Source: an uncultured Sphingobacteriaceae bacterium
GTDB taxonomy: Bacteria; Bacteroidota; Bacteroidia; Sphingobacteriales; Sphingobacteriaceae
Reading direction: 5' to 3'
DNA length: 51,078 nt
Assembly: GCA_946887045.1 (NCBI GenBank)
Contig: CAMPKC010000030.1
Coordinates: forward strand, 1 to 51,078
The notes below the pieces were generated by a model. That model made no database searches and was not told the origin of the DNA. It worked only from the letters and a program-made list of their open reading frames with translations. The translations under genes were made by a program, and so were the position numbers. Shown piece by piece: positions 26,823-34,589 of the stretch; the stretch's first letter is position 1, and each line of letters starts with the position of its first letter.

Positions 26823-26885
26823 GATTTACGAATTACGATTTATGAATTGTGATTTTATTGTGAGAATGTGAAATGTGTGAATTTA
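26823..26885. repeat. Nine in-phase degenerate heptamers between glyS and gldA
   Basis: From 26823 the sequence can be read as nine consecutive seven-base units: GATTTAC, GAATTAC, GATTTAT, GAATTGT, GATTTTA, TTGTGAG, AATGTGA, AATGTGT, GAATTTA. The first five are close variants of GAWTTAY and the seventh and eighth are near copies of each other. The array directly abuts the upstream side of the glyS promoter. Confidence 0.6.
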
Positions 26886-26924
26886 TTTAAAATAAGATTT
26901 AAGCTTTACTTATCTAAGTATTTT

Positions 26925-26932
26925 TAATTTTG
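26925..26932 (+). promoter_or_regulatory. -7 promoter element of gldA
   Basis: TAATTTTG matches TAnnTTTG. It covers the first possible TTG start (26930), so translation must begin downstream, at TTG 26951. Confidence 0.55.
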
Positions 26933-26950
26933 AATTTTAAACGCTGGATT

Positions 26951-27676
26951 TTGATACTGGTAGAAGAACTTACAAAAATTTACGGGCAACAAAAAGCTAT
27001 TGATAGCATCAGCTTTTCTGCAGAACCGGGAAAGATCCTTGGTTTTCTGGGGCCCAACGGCGCAGGCAAGTCAACAACTATGAAAATCCTTGCCGGGTTT
27101 ATACCTCAAACATCTGGAAAGGCAAGTGTGGCGGGATTCGATGTCAGCAGCCAGTCGATTGAAGTAAGGAAGAATTTAGGCTATTTGCCCGAACATAATC
27201 CGCTTTACCTTGATATGTATGTAAAAGAATCGCTTGATTTTTCTGCAAGTCTTCACAAAATCGGAAATAAAAGTAAAAGAATAAGCGAGGTTATTGAGTT
27301 AACAGGCCTTGGCGCCGAGCAACATAAAAAAGTAGCTGCTCTATCTAAAGGTTATCGCCAGCGCGTGGGAATTGCTCAGGCAATTATCCACGATCCTAAA
27401 GTTTTGATCTTGGATGAGCCAACTTCGGGATTGGATCCTAACCAATTGGTGGAAATTAGAAAGTTGCTTAAGGACTTGGGGCAGTCGAAAACTCTCATCC
27501 TCTCTACACATATTATGCAGGAAGTTGAGGCAATTTGTGATAAAGTGGTAATTATAAATAAGGGGCATATCGTTGCGAATGATTCGTTAAGTAATCTGAA
27601 GCAAACGCACCCGGGTTCTTCTCTTGAACAGATATTTTTAAAACTAACCTCATTGGAGGTTGATGAAATTAATTGA
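26951..27676 (+). CDS. gldA: Gliding-motility ABC transporter ATP-binding protein GldA
   Basis: ATPase of the GldA-GldF-GldG ABC transporter, required for gliding in Flavobacterium. It has Walker A GPNGAGKST, signature LSKGYRQRVGIAQAI, Walker B VLILDEPTSGLDP and the switch His in LILSTHIMQEVEAI. No ATG fits the N-terminus. TTG at 26951 gives MILVEELTKIYGQ, which fits GldA relatives and lies just after the predicted transcription start; the TTG at 26930 overlaps the promoter. The final length is 241 residues. gldF follows after 52 bases. Confidence 0.93.
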   Translation: MILVEELTKIYGQQKAIDSISFSAEPGKILGFLGPNGAGKSTTMKILAGFIPQTSGKASVAGFDVSSQSIEVRKNLGYLPEHNPLYLDMYVKESLDFSASLHKIGNKSKRISEVIELTGLGAEQHKKVAALSKGYRQRVGIAQAIIHDPKVLILDEPTSGLDPNQLVEIRKLLKDLGQSKTLILSTHIMQEVEAICDKVVIINKGHIVANDSLSNLKQTHPGSSLEQIFLKLTSLEVDEIN

Positions 27677-27728
27677 GCTTTTGTTTTAGTGGATATTGTA
27701 ACTAATTTCGGCACCTATAAATCTGTCC

Positions 27729-28457
27729 ATGTTCACATTGTTTAAAAAAGAGGTTAATGGATTCCTGAGTTCGCTGGTAGCTTATATCACAATCGGGATA
27801 TTTCTGCTGGTGATGGGGCTCTTTTTGTGGGTGTTCCCCGAGTCAAGTATACTCGAGTACGGCTACGCAGGTCTGGATAGTTTATTCAATACCGCTCCCT
27901 ATATTTTCATATTCATGATACCGGCCTTAACTATGCGTACCTTATCTGAAGAGCGAAAGGAAGGGACTTTTGAATTGCTTGCCACCAGCCCTTTAACAGA
28001 TTGGCAAATAGTTTTAGGAAAGTATTTTGCCGCCTTAGCAATCGTTTTATTCGCTTTAATCCCTACACTCGTTTATTATTTTACAGTGTACGAATTGGGA
28101 CTTACAAGAGGTAATATAGACACTGGTGCTGTAATCGGATCGTATATTGGTTTGTTTTTATTAGGAGGAGTTTTCGCCGCGATAGGCATTTTTGCATCTT
28201 CGATAACGAAAAATCAGATTATTGCTTTTGCAATAGGCGTATTTTTGTGTTTTTTCGCGTTTAGCGGATTTGACTCATTAAGCACTTTGCTAACTTTTAG
28301 TTCAGTTGATGCATTCATATCTTCTCTGGGAATAAACGAACATTATCAGTCTATAAGCCGGGGCGTACTTGATACCCGCGACCTGATTTATTTTCTCAGT
28401 TTGATCTCGCTTTTTCTGGTGTTTACGAAAACGGTTTTGGGAGGAAGAAAATGGTAA
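27729..28457 (+). CDS. gldF: Gliding-motility ABC permease GldF
   Basis: The 242-residue protein has six hydrophobic segments (about 15-40, 55-72, 98-122, 135-160, 165-187 and 215-236) and the ABC-2-type permease element PALTMRTLSEERKEGTFELL. It is the membrane subunit of the GldAFG transporter. Its stop overlaps the gldG start by seven bases (ATGGTAA), indicating coupled translation. Confidence 0.94.
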   Translation: MFTLFKKEVNGFLSSLVAYITIGIFLLVMGLFLWVFPESSILEYGYAGLDSLFNTAPYIFIFMIPALTMRTLSEERKEGTFELLATSPLTDWQIVLGKYFAALAIVLFALIPTLVYYFTVYELGLTRGNIDTGAVIGSYIGLFLLGGVFAAIGIFASSITKNQIIAFAIGVFLCFFAFSGFDSLSTLLTFSSVDAFISSLGINEHYQSISRGVLDTRDLIYFLSLISLFLVFTKTVLGGRKW

Positions 28458-30139
28458 ACCGAAGAAAAAGTGATTTGACTTATTTAGGATTATTTATTGC
28501 GGGTCTGCTTATATTAAATGTAGCTTCTTCTTCTTTTTTTGAACGATTAGATTTCACGAAAGAAAAACGCTACTCACTTTCAGAAAATACCAAAACTCTT
28601 CTATCCAAAATCGAAGACCCGCTTCAGGTTACAGTTTATCTGGAAGGGGATTTCCCTGCGGGATTTAAACGTCTTAGAAACTCTACCCGCGATTTACTGG
28701 CGGACTACAGGGCCTATTCAAATAATAAGATCAGATATGATTTCGTAAATCCCTCTTCGGGGGATCAGGAAACACAACAGCAAATCTATCAGGATCTGAT
28801 CGAAAAAGGACTCGAGCCAACTAATCTGACAGTGGATAACGAAAATGGACGAACTCAAAAGATAATATTTCCGGCTGCCTTAATCACATATAAAGGCGAA
28901 CAAATTGCGGTAAACCTTTTTCAGAACAAGCAAAATACTGCGCCTGAAGAGGTGTTAAATAATTCGGTTCAGAATTTGGAATATGCATTTACCAGCGCAA
29001 TAAAAAAAATCTTAAGTGGAGGGAAACCCCGTATCGGTTTTACCGAGGGCCATGATGAGTTAACAGACCTGCAATTGGCAGATGCTATGGCTGCTTTGCA
29101 ATATGGCTATGAAGCGGGGCGGGTCGATTTAAAGTCGATCACATTTGAAGGCCTGGATAGAATAAAACTGCTGATTGTTCCGAAACCCGACACCGAATTT
29201 ACAGAAACTGAGAAATACAAAATCGATTACTTCCTGATGAAAGGTGGAAGTATCTTTTGGGCTGTAGATAATGTTCATGCTGAATTGGACAGCCTGAAAC
29301 ATGTCGGGTCTCAGCTGGCGTTTGCTAAAAAGCTGAATTTAGATGACATGCTTTTTAAATATGGCATACGGATCAATTATGATCTGATCGCTGATATGAA
29401 TTGCTCTCAAATACCGCTAAGTGTCGGAAATATCGGTGGGCAGGCGCAAATACAGCTTGTTCCATGGCTTTTTTATCCTGTTTTCATTCCAGGATCGAAT
29501 CATCCTCTTGTGAAAAACCTGGATGGAATAAGAAGCGAGTTTGCAAACACCATCGACACGATAGCAATACCTGAAGTTAAAAAACAGGTTATTTTAAGCA
29601 CATCTCCATTTAACAGGCTGCTTCGCATTCCATCATTGATTTCGTTGCAAATGGTAGAGCAGGAGCCTGATCCTGAAAGTTTCAAGGGTAAGCCCCAAGC
29701 GGTTGGCGTATTACTGGAAGGATTATTTCCTTCTGTTTTTGTAAACCGCCCGGTTCCTGAAGGTGTAAGAGGTCAGATCAGGATCCCAGCCAAAAGCGTG
29801 CCCGCAAAAATGATCGTGGTTTCGGATGGTGATATTCTAAAAAACCAGATCAGCAGTAAAGATGGGTCTCCATTTCCTTTAGGATTTGATCGTTACACAG
29901 AGCAGCAGTTCGGCAATAAGAATTTCTTATTAAATATTGCCGACTATCTAACGGATGATTCGGGGATAATTGAGTTAAGAAATAAGGAAATTAAGATCAG
30001 ATTACTGGATAAGGCGAGGATCAGGAGCGAGAAGCTGAGCTGGCAACTTATTAATATTCTAGGGCCATTGTTGCTAATTGGAATATTTGCTGTTTTATAC
30101 CATTTTTACCGGAAAAAGAGGTTTTCAGGAATGGTTTAG
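28451..30139 (+). CDS. gldG: Gliding-motility associated ABC substrate-binding-like protein GldG
   Basis: The 562-residue protein has an N-terminal membrane helix (about 11-30, LGLFIAGLLILNVASSSFF), a large extracytoplasmic domain (EKRYSLSENTKTLLSKIEDP, a later IGFTEGHDELTDLQLADAM) and a C-terminal helix (about 535-556, INILGPLLLIGIFAVLYHF) with a basic tail. This is the GldG architecture. It completes gldA-gldF-gldG, with gldF overlapping its start. A hairpin at 30169-30190 follows. Confidence 0.93.
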   Translation: MVNRRKSDLTYLGLFIAGLLILNVASSSFFERLDFTKEKRYSLSENTKTLLSKIEDPLQVTVYLEGDFPAGFKRLRNSTRDLLADYRAYSNNKIRYDFVNPSSGDQETQQQIYQDLIEKGLEPTNLTVDNENGRTQKIIFPAALITYKGEQIAVNLFQNKQNTAPEEVLNNSVQNLEYAFTSAIKKILSGGKPRIGFTEGHDELTDLQLADAMAALQYGYEAGRVDLKSITFEGLDRIKLLIVPKPDTEFTETEKYKIDYFLMKGGSIFWAVDNVHAELDSLKHVGSQLAFAKKLNLDDMLFKYGIRINYDLIADMNCSQIPLSVGNIGGQAQIQLVPWLFYPVFIPGSNHPLVKNLDGIRSEFANTIDTIAIPEVKKQVILSTSPFNRLLRIPSLISLQMVEQEPDPESFKGKPQAVGVLLEGLFPSVFVNRPVPEGVRGQIRIPAKSVPAKMIVVSDGDILKNQISSKDGSPFPLGFDRYTEQQFGNKNFLLNIADYLTDDSGIIELRNKEIKIRLLDKARIRSEKLSWQLINILGPLLLIGIFAVLYHFYRKKRFSGMV

Positions 30140-30168
30140 GGCTCTAATTTACGGCTGACTTTTCTTAT

Positions 30169-30190
30169 TAACATTCTTTTAAGAATGTTA
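30169..30190 (+). terminator. Hairpin after gldG
   Basis: TAACATTCTT and AAGAATGTTA (10-bp perfect stem, TT loop) 29 bases after the gldG stop, followed by GGATTTTCTTTTCC. A possible terminator that separates gldG from dnaN. Confidence 0.55.
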
Positions 30191-30223
30191 GGATTTTCTT
30201 TTCCTGTATGTCTTTCGTTTTTC

Positions 30224-30231
30224 TATTTTTG
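30224..30231 (+). promoter_or_regulatory. -7 promoter element of dnaN
   Basis: TATTTTTG matches TAnnTTTG, 69 bases before the dnaN ATG. No clear TTTG at the 19-base distance. Confidence 0.5.
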
Positions 30232-30300
30232 AGGGGTAATGGTTTCTTTCCTCAGGAACTAAGGTTTGTTTGATACATAGTTTTTAAGATAATATAAGAT

Positions 30301-31425
30301 ATGAGATTTATTGTTTCGACGTCAACATTGTTAAAGCAATTACAGGCGGTAAACGGGGCGTCAAGCAGCAGTACGGTGTTGCCTATTCTGGAGAACTTTT
30401 TGTTCGAAATTAAAGAGAACGTTTTAACAATTTCGGCTACTGATTTACAAACCAGTATGACCACCTCTTTACCTGTCGAATCAAAAGAAGAAGGCAAAAT
30501 CGCGATTCCATCGAAAATTCTGATGGAGACCTTGAAAACTCTTCCCGACCAGCCTATTGCTTTCACTATCGATGATAATACGTTTGCGATAGAAATAAGT
30601 GCGGGTGACGGTAAATATAAGTTGAGCGGAGAGAACGGGGAGGATTTTCCTAAAATTCCGGTTGTAGAAAACGCATCATCTGTAAATCTTCCCGCTTCTG
30701 TTTTAGCTGAAGCAATTAACAAGACAATTTTTGCGGTGAGTAATGACGAATTGCGTCCGGCAATGACGGGTGTTTTTTGTCAGTTAACTCCTCAGCATTT
30801 AACCTTTGTGTCAACTGATGCGCATAAATTAGTTCGGTACCGCCGCATGGATGCTAAAGCTGATTCATCAGCCTCCTTCATCCTGCCAAAGAAAGCCTTA
30901 ACATTATTAAAATCATCTTTGCCTTCTGATGATGTTAATGTTTCGGTCGAGTATAACTCTACAAGTGCATTTTTTAGATTTGGGAACATCAATCTGATTT
31001 GTCGTCTTATCGACGAGAGATATCCGGATTACGAAGCAGTTATCCCTCAAAATAACACTAATAAGCTAACTCTTGATCGGTCCTTGTTTTTAAATTCATT
31101 ACGCAGGGTTGTAATTTTCGCAAATAAAACTACCCATCAGGTCAGATTAAGGATTACCGGGAGCGAATTAAATATCTCTTCTGAGGATATCGATTTTTCT
31201 AATGAGGCACACGAGCGTCTAAGTTGCCAGTACGAAGGTGATGATATGGAAATTGGCTTCAATGCTAAGTTTTTAATTGAGATGTTAAATAACTTGAGCG
31301 GCGAAGAAGTTACAATTGAGATGAGTACTCCGAATCGGGCAGGTTTACTTTTCCCTCAAACTAATGACGATAAAGAAGATGTCTTAATGCTGGTTATGCC
31401 AGTAATGTTAAATAGTTACGCATAG
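30301..31425 (+). CDS. dnaN: DNA polymerase III sliding clamp (beta subunit)
   Basis: Homodimeric ring that tethers the replicative polymerase to DNA and docks repair proteins. The 374-residue protein starts MRFIVSTSTLLKQLQAVNG and has three repeated clamp domains: about 1-120 (TDLQTSMTTSLPVE), 125-250 (VSTDAHKLVRYRR) and 250-374, ending in the conserved VLMLVMPVMLNSYA that packs near the peptide-binding cleft. It is not next to dnaA here, so this is not a classical dnaA-dnaN origin region. Terminator at 31450-31494. Confidence 0.98.
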   Translation: MRFIVSTSTLLKQLQAVNGASSSSTVLPILENFLFEIKENVLTISATDLQTSMTTSLPVESKEEGKIAIPSKILMETLKTLPDQPIAFTIDDNTFAIEISAGDGKYKLSGENGEDFPKIPVVENASSVNLPASVLAEAINKTIFAVSNDELRPAMTGVFCQLTPQHLTFVSTDAHKLVRYRRMDAKADSSASFILPKKALTLLKSSLPSDDVNVSVEYNSTSAFFRFGNINLICRLIDERYPDYEAVIPQNNTNKLTLDRSLFLNSLRRVVIFANKTTHQVRLRITGSELNISSEDIDFSNEAHERLSCQYEGDDMEIGFNAKFLIEMLNNLSGEEVTIEMSTPNRAGLLFPQTNDDKEDVLMLVMPVMLNSYA

Positions 31426-31449
31426 CTAAATAACCCTCTGGGTTACATG

Positions 31450-31494
31450 AAAAAAGCACTTGATTTAGTTTTTTAACTATTCAGGTGCTTTTTT
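31450..31494 (+). terminator. Rho-independent terminator of dnaN
   Basis: AAAAAAGCAC (31450-31459) pairs with GTGCTTTTTT (31485-31494), with a second inner stem TAGTT/AACTA, 24 bases after the dnaN stop. Confidence 0.9.
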
Positions 31495-31595
31495 AGGTTT
31501 TACAAATTCCTTTAAACAGAACATTGTATTAGCTGTTATGGCCATGCGAGGATCGGATTTTTTTGGTCTTCACCGGTTATATAGATAAGTATTTC

Positions 31596-31603
31596 TATTT
31601 TTG
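31596..31603 (+). promoter_or_regulatory. -7 promoter element of the DedA gene
   Basis: TATTTTTG matches TAnnTTTG and ends 20 bases before the TTG start at 31624. Confidence 0.5.
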
Positions 31604-31623
31604 GCCCTTTAAAAACATACATC

Positions 31624-32277
31624 TTGGAAATTATACAAACTCTGATAGATTTCATTCTTCATATAGATCAGCATCTTGTTGATATTGTTAGCGAATATCA
31701 AACCTGGACATATCTTATTTTATTTTTAATAATCTTCGCCGAAACAGGGTTTGTAGTCACCCCTTTTCTTCCGGGAGATTCATTGCTTTTTGCAGCAGGT
31801 GCCATTATTGCCAAACCCGAAAGTGATTTAAATATATGGCTTATGTGGGGCTTGCTTTTAATCGCAGCCATAATAGGTGATATGGTTAATTATATGATAG
31901 GCGATTATATTGGCCCGAAGGCGTTTAGCGGTAGATATAAATTTCTCAAAAAAGAATATTTAGATAAGACTCAACAATTTTACTTAAAGCATGGGGGCAA
32001 GACAATTATTTATGCTCGGTTTATTCCTATTATAAGAACGTTTGCTCCGTTTATAGCAGGGGTAGGCACCATGACTTATTCAAGATTTGCTTCTTATAAT
32101 GTTATCGGTGGATTTCTATGGGTTACAAGCTTTTTGTTTATCGGCTTCTATTTTGGCGGACTGCCGGTTATCAAGCAAAATTTCACGTACGTGATTATTG
32201 GTATAATAATCCTGTCAATACTGCCACCTATTATCGAAATCCTCAGAGATAAATTCAAAAAGGAGAAGTTGGCTTAA
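31624..32277 (+). CDS. DedA/VTT family membrane protein
   Basis: The 217-residue protein has the DedA/VTT signatures FAETGFVVTPFLPGDSLLF (about 39-57) and IYARFIPIIRTFAPFIAGVG (about 130-150), with re-entrant-loop-like segments and about four or five helices. DedA proteins act in lipid scrambling and proton-motive-force maintenance; some members recycle undecaprenyl phosphate. The start codon is TTG at 31624: no ATG exists in frame near the N-terminus, and MEIIQTLIDFILHIDQHLV matches the family start. Its stop shares TTAA with the stop of the convergent hydrolase gene. Confidence 0.92.
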   Translation: MEIIQTLIDFILHIDQHLVDIVSEYQTWTYLILFLIIFAETGFVVTPFLPGDSLLFAAGAIIAKPESDLNIWLMWGLLLIAAIIGDMVNYMIGDYIGPKAFSGRYKFLKKEYLDKTQQFYLKHGGKTIIYARFIPIIRTFAPFIAGVGTMTYSRFASYNVIGGFLWVTSFLFIGFYFGGLPVIKQNFTYVIIGIIILSILPPIIEILRDKFKKEKLA

Positions 32278-33242
32278 TCGTCCTCTGATCTTCCAAGTAT
32301 TCGGCCGGCTTTAAAAAGTAATTCCTCTCTTTCTGCAAGGATTCTTTCCGTTGTAGTTAGCTCTCGTTTAGACCACTGATTTAAAGCAGGCTGGCCCGCA
32401 TCCACCCATGCCGAATACCAGAAGCTCCCCACCTTGATAATTGATGCGCGCATTTGTCGCTCAATCATTCCGTTTAAGGCTTGGTGATATGCGTTCGAAT
32501 ATGCTTCCGAATACTCTTTTACCACAATTCCGTTTCGCTCCGAAAAGCTGAATTTTCTATCACTGGGGAATTTTTTAGAAAGTCGGGCTTCAATTATCAG
32601 AACCGAATCTTTATATGAATAAGTATTCTTGAGTATCTTCCATGATTCTTTTAGCGGATTTTCGATGTAATGAGCTTTTCCGACAAAAAAGTCATAATCT
32701 TTGGAATAAAGTTCGGGTAGGCGGCTTTCCCAAAACCCGTGAATGCCCACCTGATTAGTAAGTTGTCCGTTGTAGTTTTCTGTGGTGTGTAGAGGTACAT
32801 GAGCGTCCGAAATATAATGACCTAAGTCTGCTGAGTATTTTAAAATTTTAGATGAATCTCTGTTCTCGAACGCTTTAACTAAGGAATAATAGGTTCGTTG
32901 TATTTGCCATGGAATAATTCCATAGGCTTTTAAGGTATCTTCAGAAAATTTATCAGCGGCGTCCTGCCATCTTTCTGGTATGCTATCGAAAGGAGCATGG
33001 CCATAATGGTCTGCATCTAAATAATGACGGGCAGCTTCAGCAGAGTCGGCGTATCGGCGCTTGTCGGGATCAACAGCATGCTCGGTTAAGTAGTAAATAT
33101 TATTCTTGTAGAATTTAATCATTCCTGAGGGTAATGTAAAAACGGCGAGCCGATTGATTTTTTTATGCGCAAAAAAGCCCCAGGAGGAGCAAGTAATAGC
33201 AATTATAAGAATGCTTAGCGAGTATAATATTCTTTTTGTCAT
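32274..33242 (-). CDS. Zinc-dependent phospholipase C / S1-P1 nuclease-like secreted protein
   Basis: The 322-residue protein has a signal peptide (about 1-20, KRILYSLSILIIAITCSS) followed directly by WGFFAHKKINRLAVF. In this superfamily the N-terminal Trp of the mature protein and the next His are zinc ligands. Further likely ligands lie in HYLDADHYGHAP, LGHYISDAHVPLHTTENYNG and VGIHGFWESRLPEL. Whether it cleaves phospholipids or nucleic acids cannot be decided by eye. It is minus-strand between DedA and rpsT. Its stop overlaps the DedA stop by four bases. Confidence 0.88.
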   Translation of the reverse strand: MTKRILYSLSILIIAITCSSWGFFAHKKINRLAVFTLPSGMIKFYKNNIYYLTEHAVDPDKRRYADSAEAARHYLDADHYGHAPFDSIPERWQDAADKFSEDTLKAYGIIPWQIQRTYYSLVKAFENRDSSKILKYSADLGHYISDAHVPLHTTENYNGQLTNQVGIHGFWESRLPELYSKDYDFFVGKAHYIENPLKESWKILKNTYSYKDSVLIIEARLSKKFPSDRKFSFSERNGIVVKEYSEAYSNAYHQALNGMIERQMRASIIKVGSFWYSAWVDAGQPALNQWSKRELTTTERILAEREELLFKAGRILGRSEDD

Positions 33243-33313
33243 AGGTTTCTTAGGAGAGTGAAAGATAGGAGATTAGGTTTATTTTAGATAAAGAAATATT
33301 TTTAGCAATAGTG

Positions 33314-33344
33314 TTTGATTTTTAAATAGTTCACCTTATATTTG
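33314..33344 (+). promoter_or_regulatory. Consensus promoter of rpsT
   Basis: TTTG (33314-33317), a 19-base spacer and TATATTTG (33337-33344) match the full Bacteroidota consensus. The predicted leader before the ATG at 33379 is about 28 bases. Confidence 0.75.
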
Positions 33345-33378
33345 CAATCCTAAAATAAGACGGACAAAAAGCTTACAA

Positions 33379-33633
33379 ATGGCAAATCATAAATCAGCGT
33401 TAAAGAGAATCAGAGCAAATGCAGCTAAACGTTTACGTAATCGCTATCAGGCGAAAACTACTCGTACTGCTATAAAAAAATTACGTGGTACAACAACTAA
33501 AGAAGAGGCGACTCCACTTTTGTCTAAAGTTATATCAATGCTTGATCGTCTTTCAAAGAAAAATGTTATCCATAAAAACAAAGCATCTAACAATAAGTCA
33601 AAGCTGACAAAATTTGTTAATGGTTTAAAATAA
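33379..33633 (+). CDS. rpsT: 30S ribosomal protein S20
   Basis: The 84-residue, strongly basic protein starts MANHKSALKRIRANAAKRLR and has the N-x-x-x-K/R-R-pattern helices of S20, which binds 16S rRNA early in 30S assembly. It has its own consensus promoter and a strong terminator, so it is a single-gene unit. Confidence 0.98.
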   Translation: MANHKSALKRIRANAAKRLRNRYQAKTTRTAIKKLRGTTTKEEATPLLSKVISMLDRLSKKNVIHKNKASNNKSKLTKFVNGLK

Positions 33634-33651
33634 GAGATTTCTCAATAGTAG

Positions 33652-33683
33652 AAAGGGGATGCTGTAAAGTATCCCCTTTTTTT
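33652..33683 (+). terminator. Rho-independent terminator of rpsT
   Basis: AAAGGGGAT/ATCCCCTTT (33652-33660, 33671-33679) with a ten-base loop and a T run, 18 bases after the rpsT stop. Confidence 0.93.
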
Positions 33684-33714
33684 GTTTTATACCACTGTTT
33701 TTATAGTTTTAGGC

Positions 33715-34413
33715 ATGGAAACCTATAAAGACAAGATCACAATTAAATCATGGGCCGAAGAAGACCGGCCAAGAGAGAAGTTATTAAGTTTAGGCAGAAG
33801 AAGTTTAACTGATGCTGAGCTGATAGCGATCCTTATCGGTTCAGGTAATCGTCAGGAAACTGCAGTTGAGTTAAGTAAGAGAATCCTCCATTCACTCGAC
33901 AGCGATTTGGATAAACTGGGGCGCTTATCCGTAAATGAACTTTCAAAGTTTAAGGGAATAGGAGAGGCTAAAGCAATTTCAATCATATCCGCTTTAGAAT
34001 TGGGAAGGCGGAGAAGAGATATCGAAACTCCAAAAACAAGCCAGATAAGTTGCAGCAAAGACATCTATAATTTAATGAGTCGTTTTTTTGCTGATTTAAA
34101 TCACGAGGAGTTTTGGATAGTGCTCTTAAACAGGGCAAATAATGTATTGTCACAGCATCTAATATCAAAAGGTGGTCAGGCAGGAACGATAGCCGATCCT
34201 AAAATTATTTTTCAGGCAGCTTTAGAAAATCACGCGGCTTCAATTATTCTATCCCATAATCATCCATCCGGAAACTTAAAGCCCAGTCAGGCTGATATTA
34301 ATCTTACAAGAAAACTTCGGGACGCTGGTCAGCTTTTGGATATTCCTGTCCTTGACCACGTAATATTCACCAATTCATCCTACTTCAGTTTTGCTGATGA
34401 AGGAATACTCTGA
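33715..34413 (+). CDS. radC: RadC family JAB-domain (MPN) protein
   Basis: The 232 residues start METYKDKITIKSWAEEDRPR. A helix-hairpin-helix region lies at about 25-80 (LSLGRRSLTDAELIAILIGS and FKGIGEAKAISI), then a JAB/MPN metallo-hydrolase-like domain with ILSHNHPSGNLKPSQAD, the JAMM His-x-His...Ser...Asp motif. RadC was once linked to DNA repair; its real function is unsettled. A TTG at 33682 would add 11 residues but lies in the rpsT terminator, so ATG 33715 is chosen. Hairpin 34442-34483 follows. Confidence 0.96.
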   Translation: METYKDKITIKSWAEEDRPREKLLSLGRRSLTDAELIAILIGSGNRQETAVELSKRILHSLDSDLDKLGRLSVNELSKFKGIGEAKAISIISALELGRRRRDIETPKTSQISCSKDIYNLMSRFFADLNHEEFWIVLLNRANNVLSQHLISKGGQAGTIADPKIIFQAALENHAASIILSHNHPSGNLKPSQADINLTRKLRDAGQLLDIPVLDHVIFTNSSYFSFADEGIL

Positions 34414-34441
34414 GAGCTGCTTAAAGAAAATTGGCAAAAGT

Positions 34442-34483
34442 AAAAGATCTTGATAATCGGAAGTGTTGGCCCCAAGATCTTTT
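34442..34483 (+). terminator. Hairpin terminator after radC
   Basis: AAAAGATCTTG and CAAGATCTTTT (34442-34452, 34473-34483) form an 11-bp perfect stem around a 20-base loop, 28 bases after the radC stop. The 3' side is T-rich. Confidence 0.75.
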
Positions 34484-34560
34484 ATCTTTCACCTTTCAAT
34501 CTTTTTTCATCCTTTCTGCTTTTACCTTTAACCTTTTACCTCCCGCTTTCACCTTTTTTC
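34480..34560 (+). repeat. Degenerate heptamer tract upstream of pheT
   Basis: A strongly pyrimidine-rich stretch with a seven-base period: TTTTATC, TTTCACC, TTTCAAT, then TTTTACC, TTTAACC, TTTTACC (34520-34540), then TTTCACC, TTTTTTC (34547-34560). It ends directly against the pheT -7 element. Confidence 0.65.
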
Positions 34561-34568
34561 TATCTTTG
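34561..34568 (+). promoter_or_regulatory. -7 promoter element of pheT
   Basis: TATCTTTG matches TAnnTTTG, 21 bases before the pheT ATG at 34590. Confidence 0.55.
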
Positions 34569-34589
34569 CCCTTTATCATTTAAAATTCA

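Noticed and set aside
30139..30301. Replication origin near dnaN
   Set aside because: No dnaA gene and no recognisable cluster of DnaA boxes; the spacer holds a hairpin and a promoter element only.
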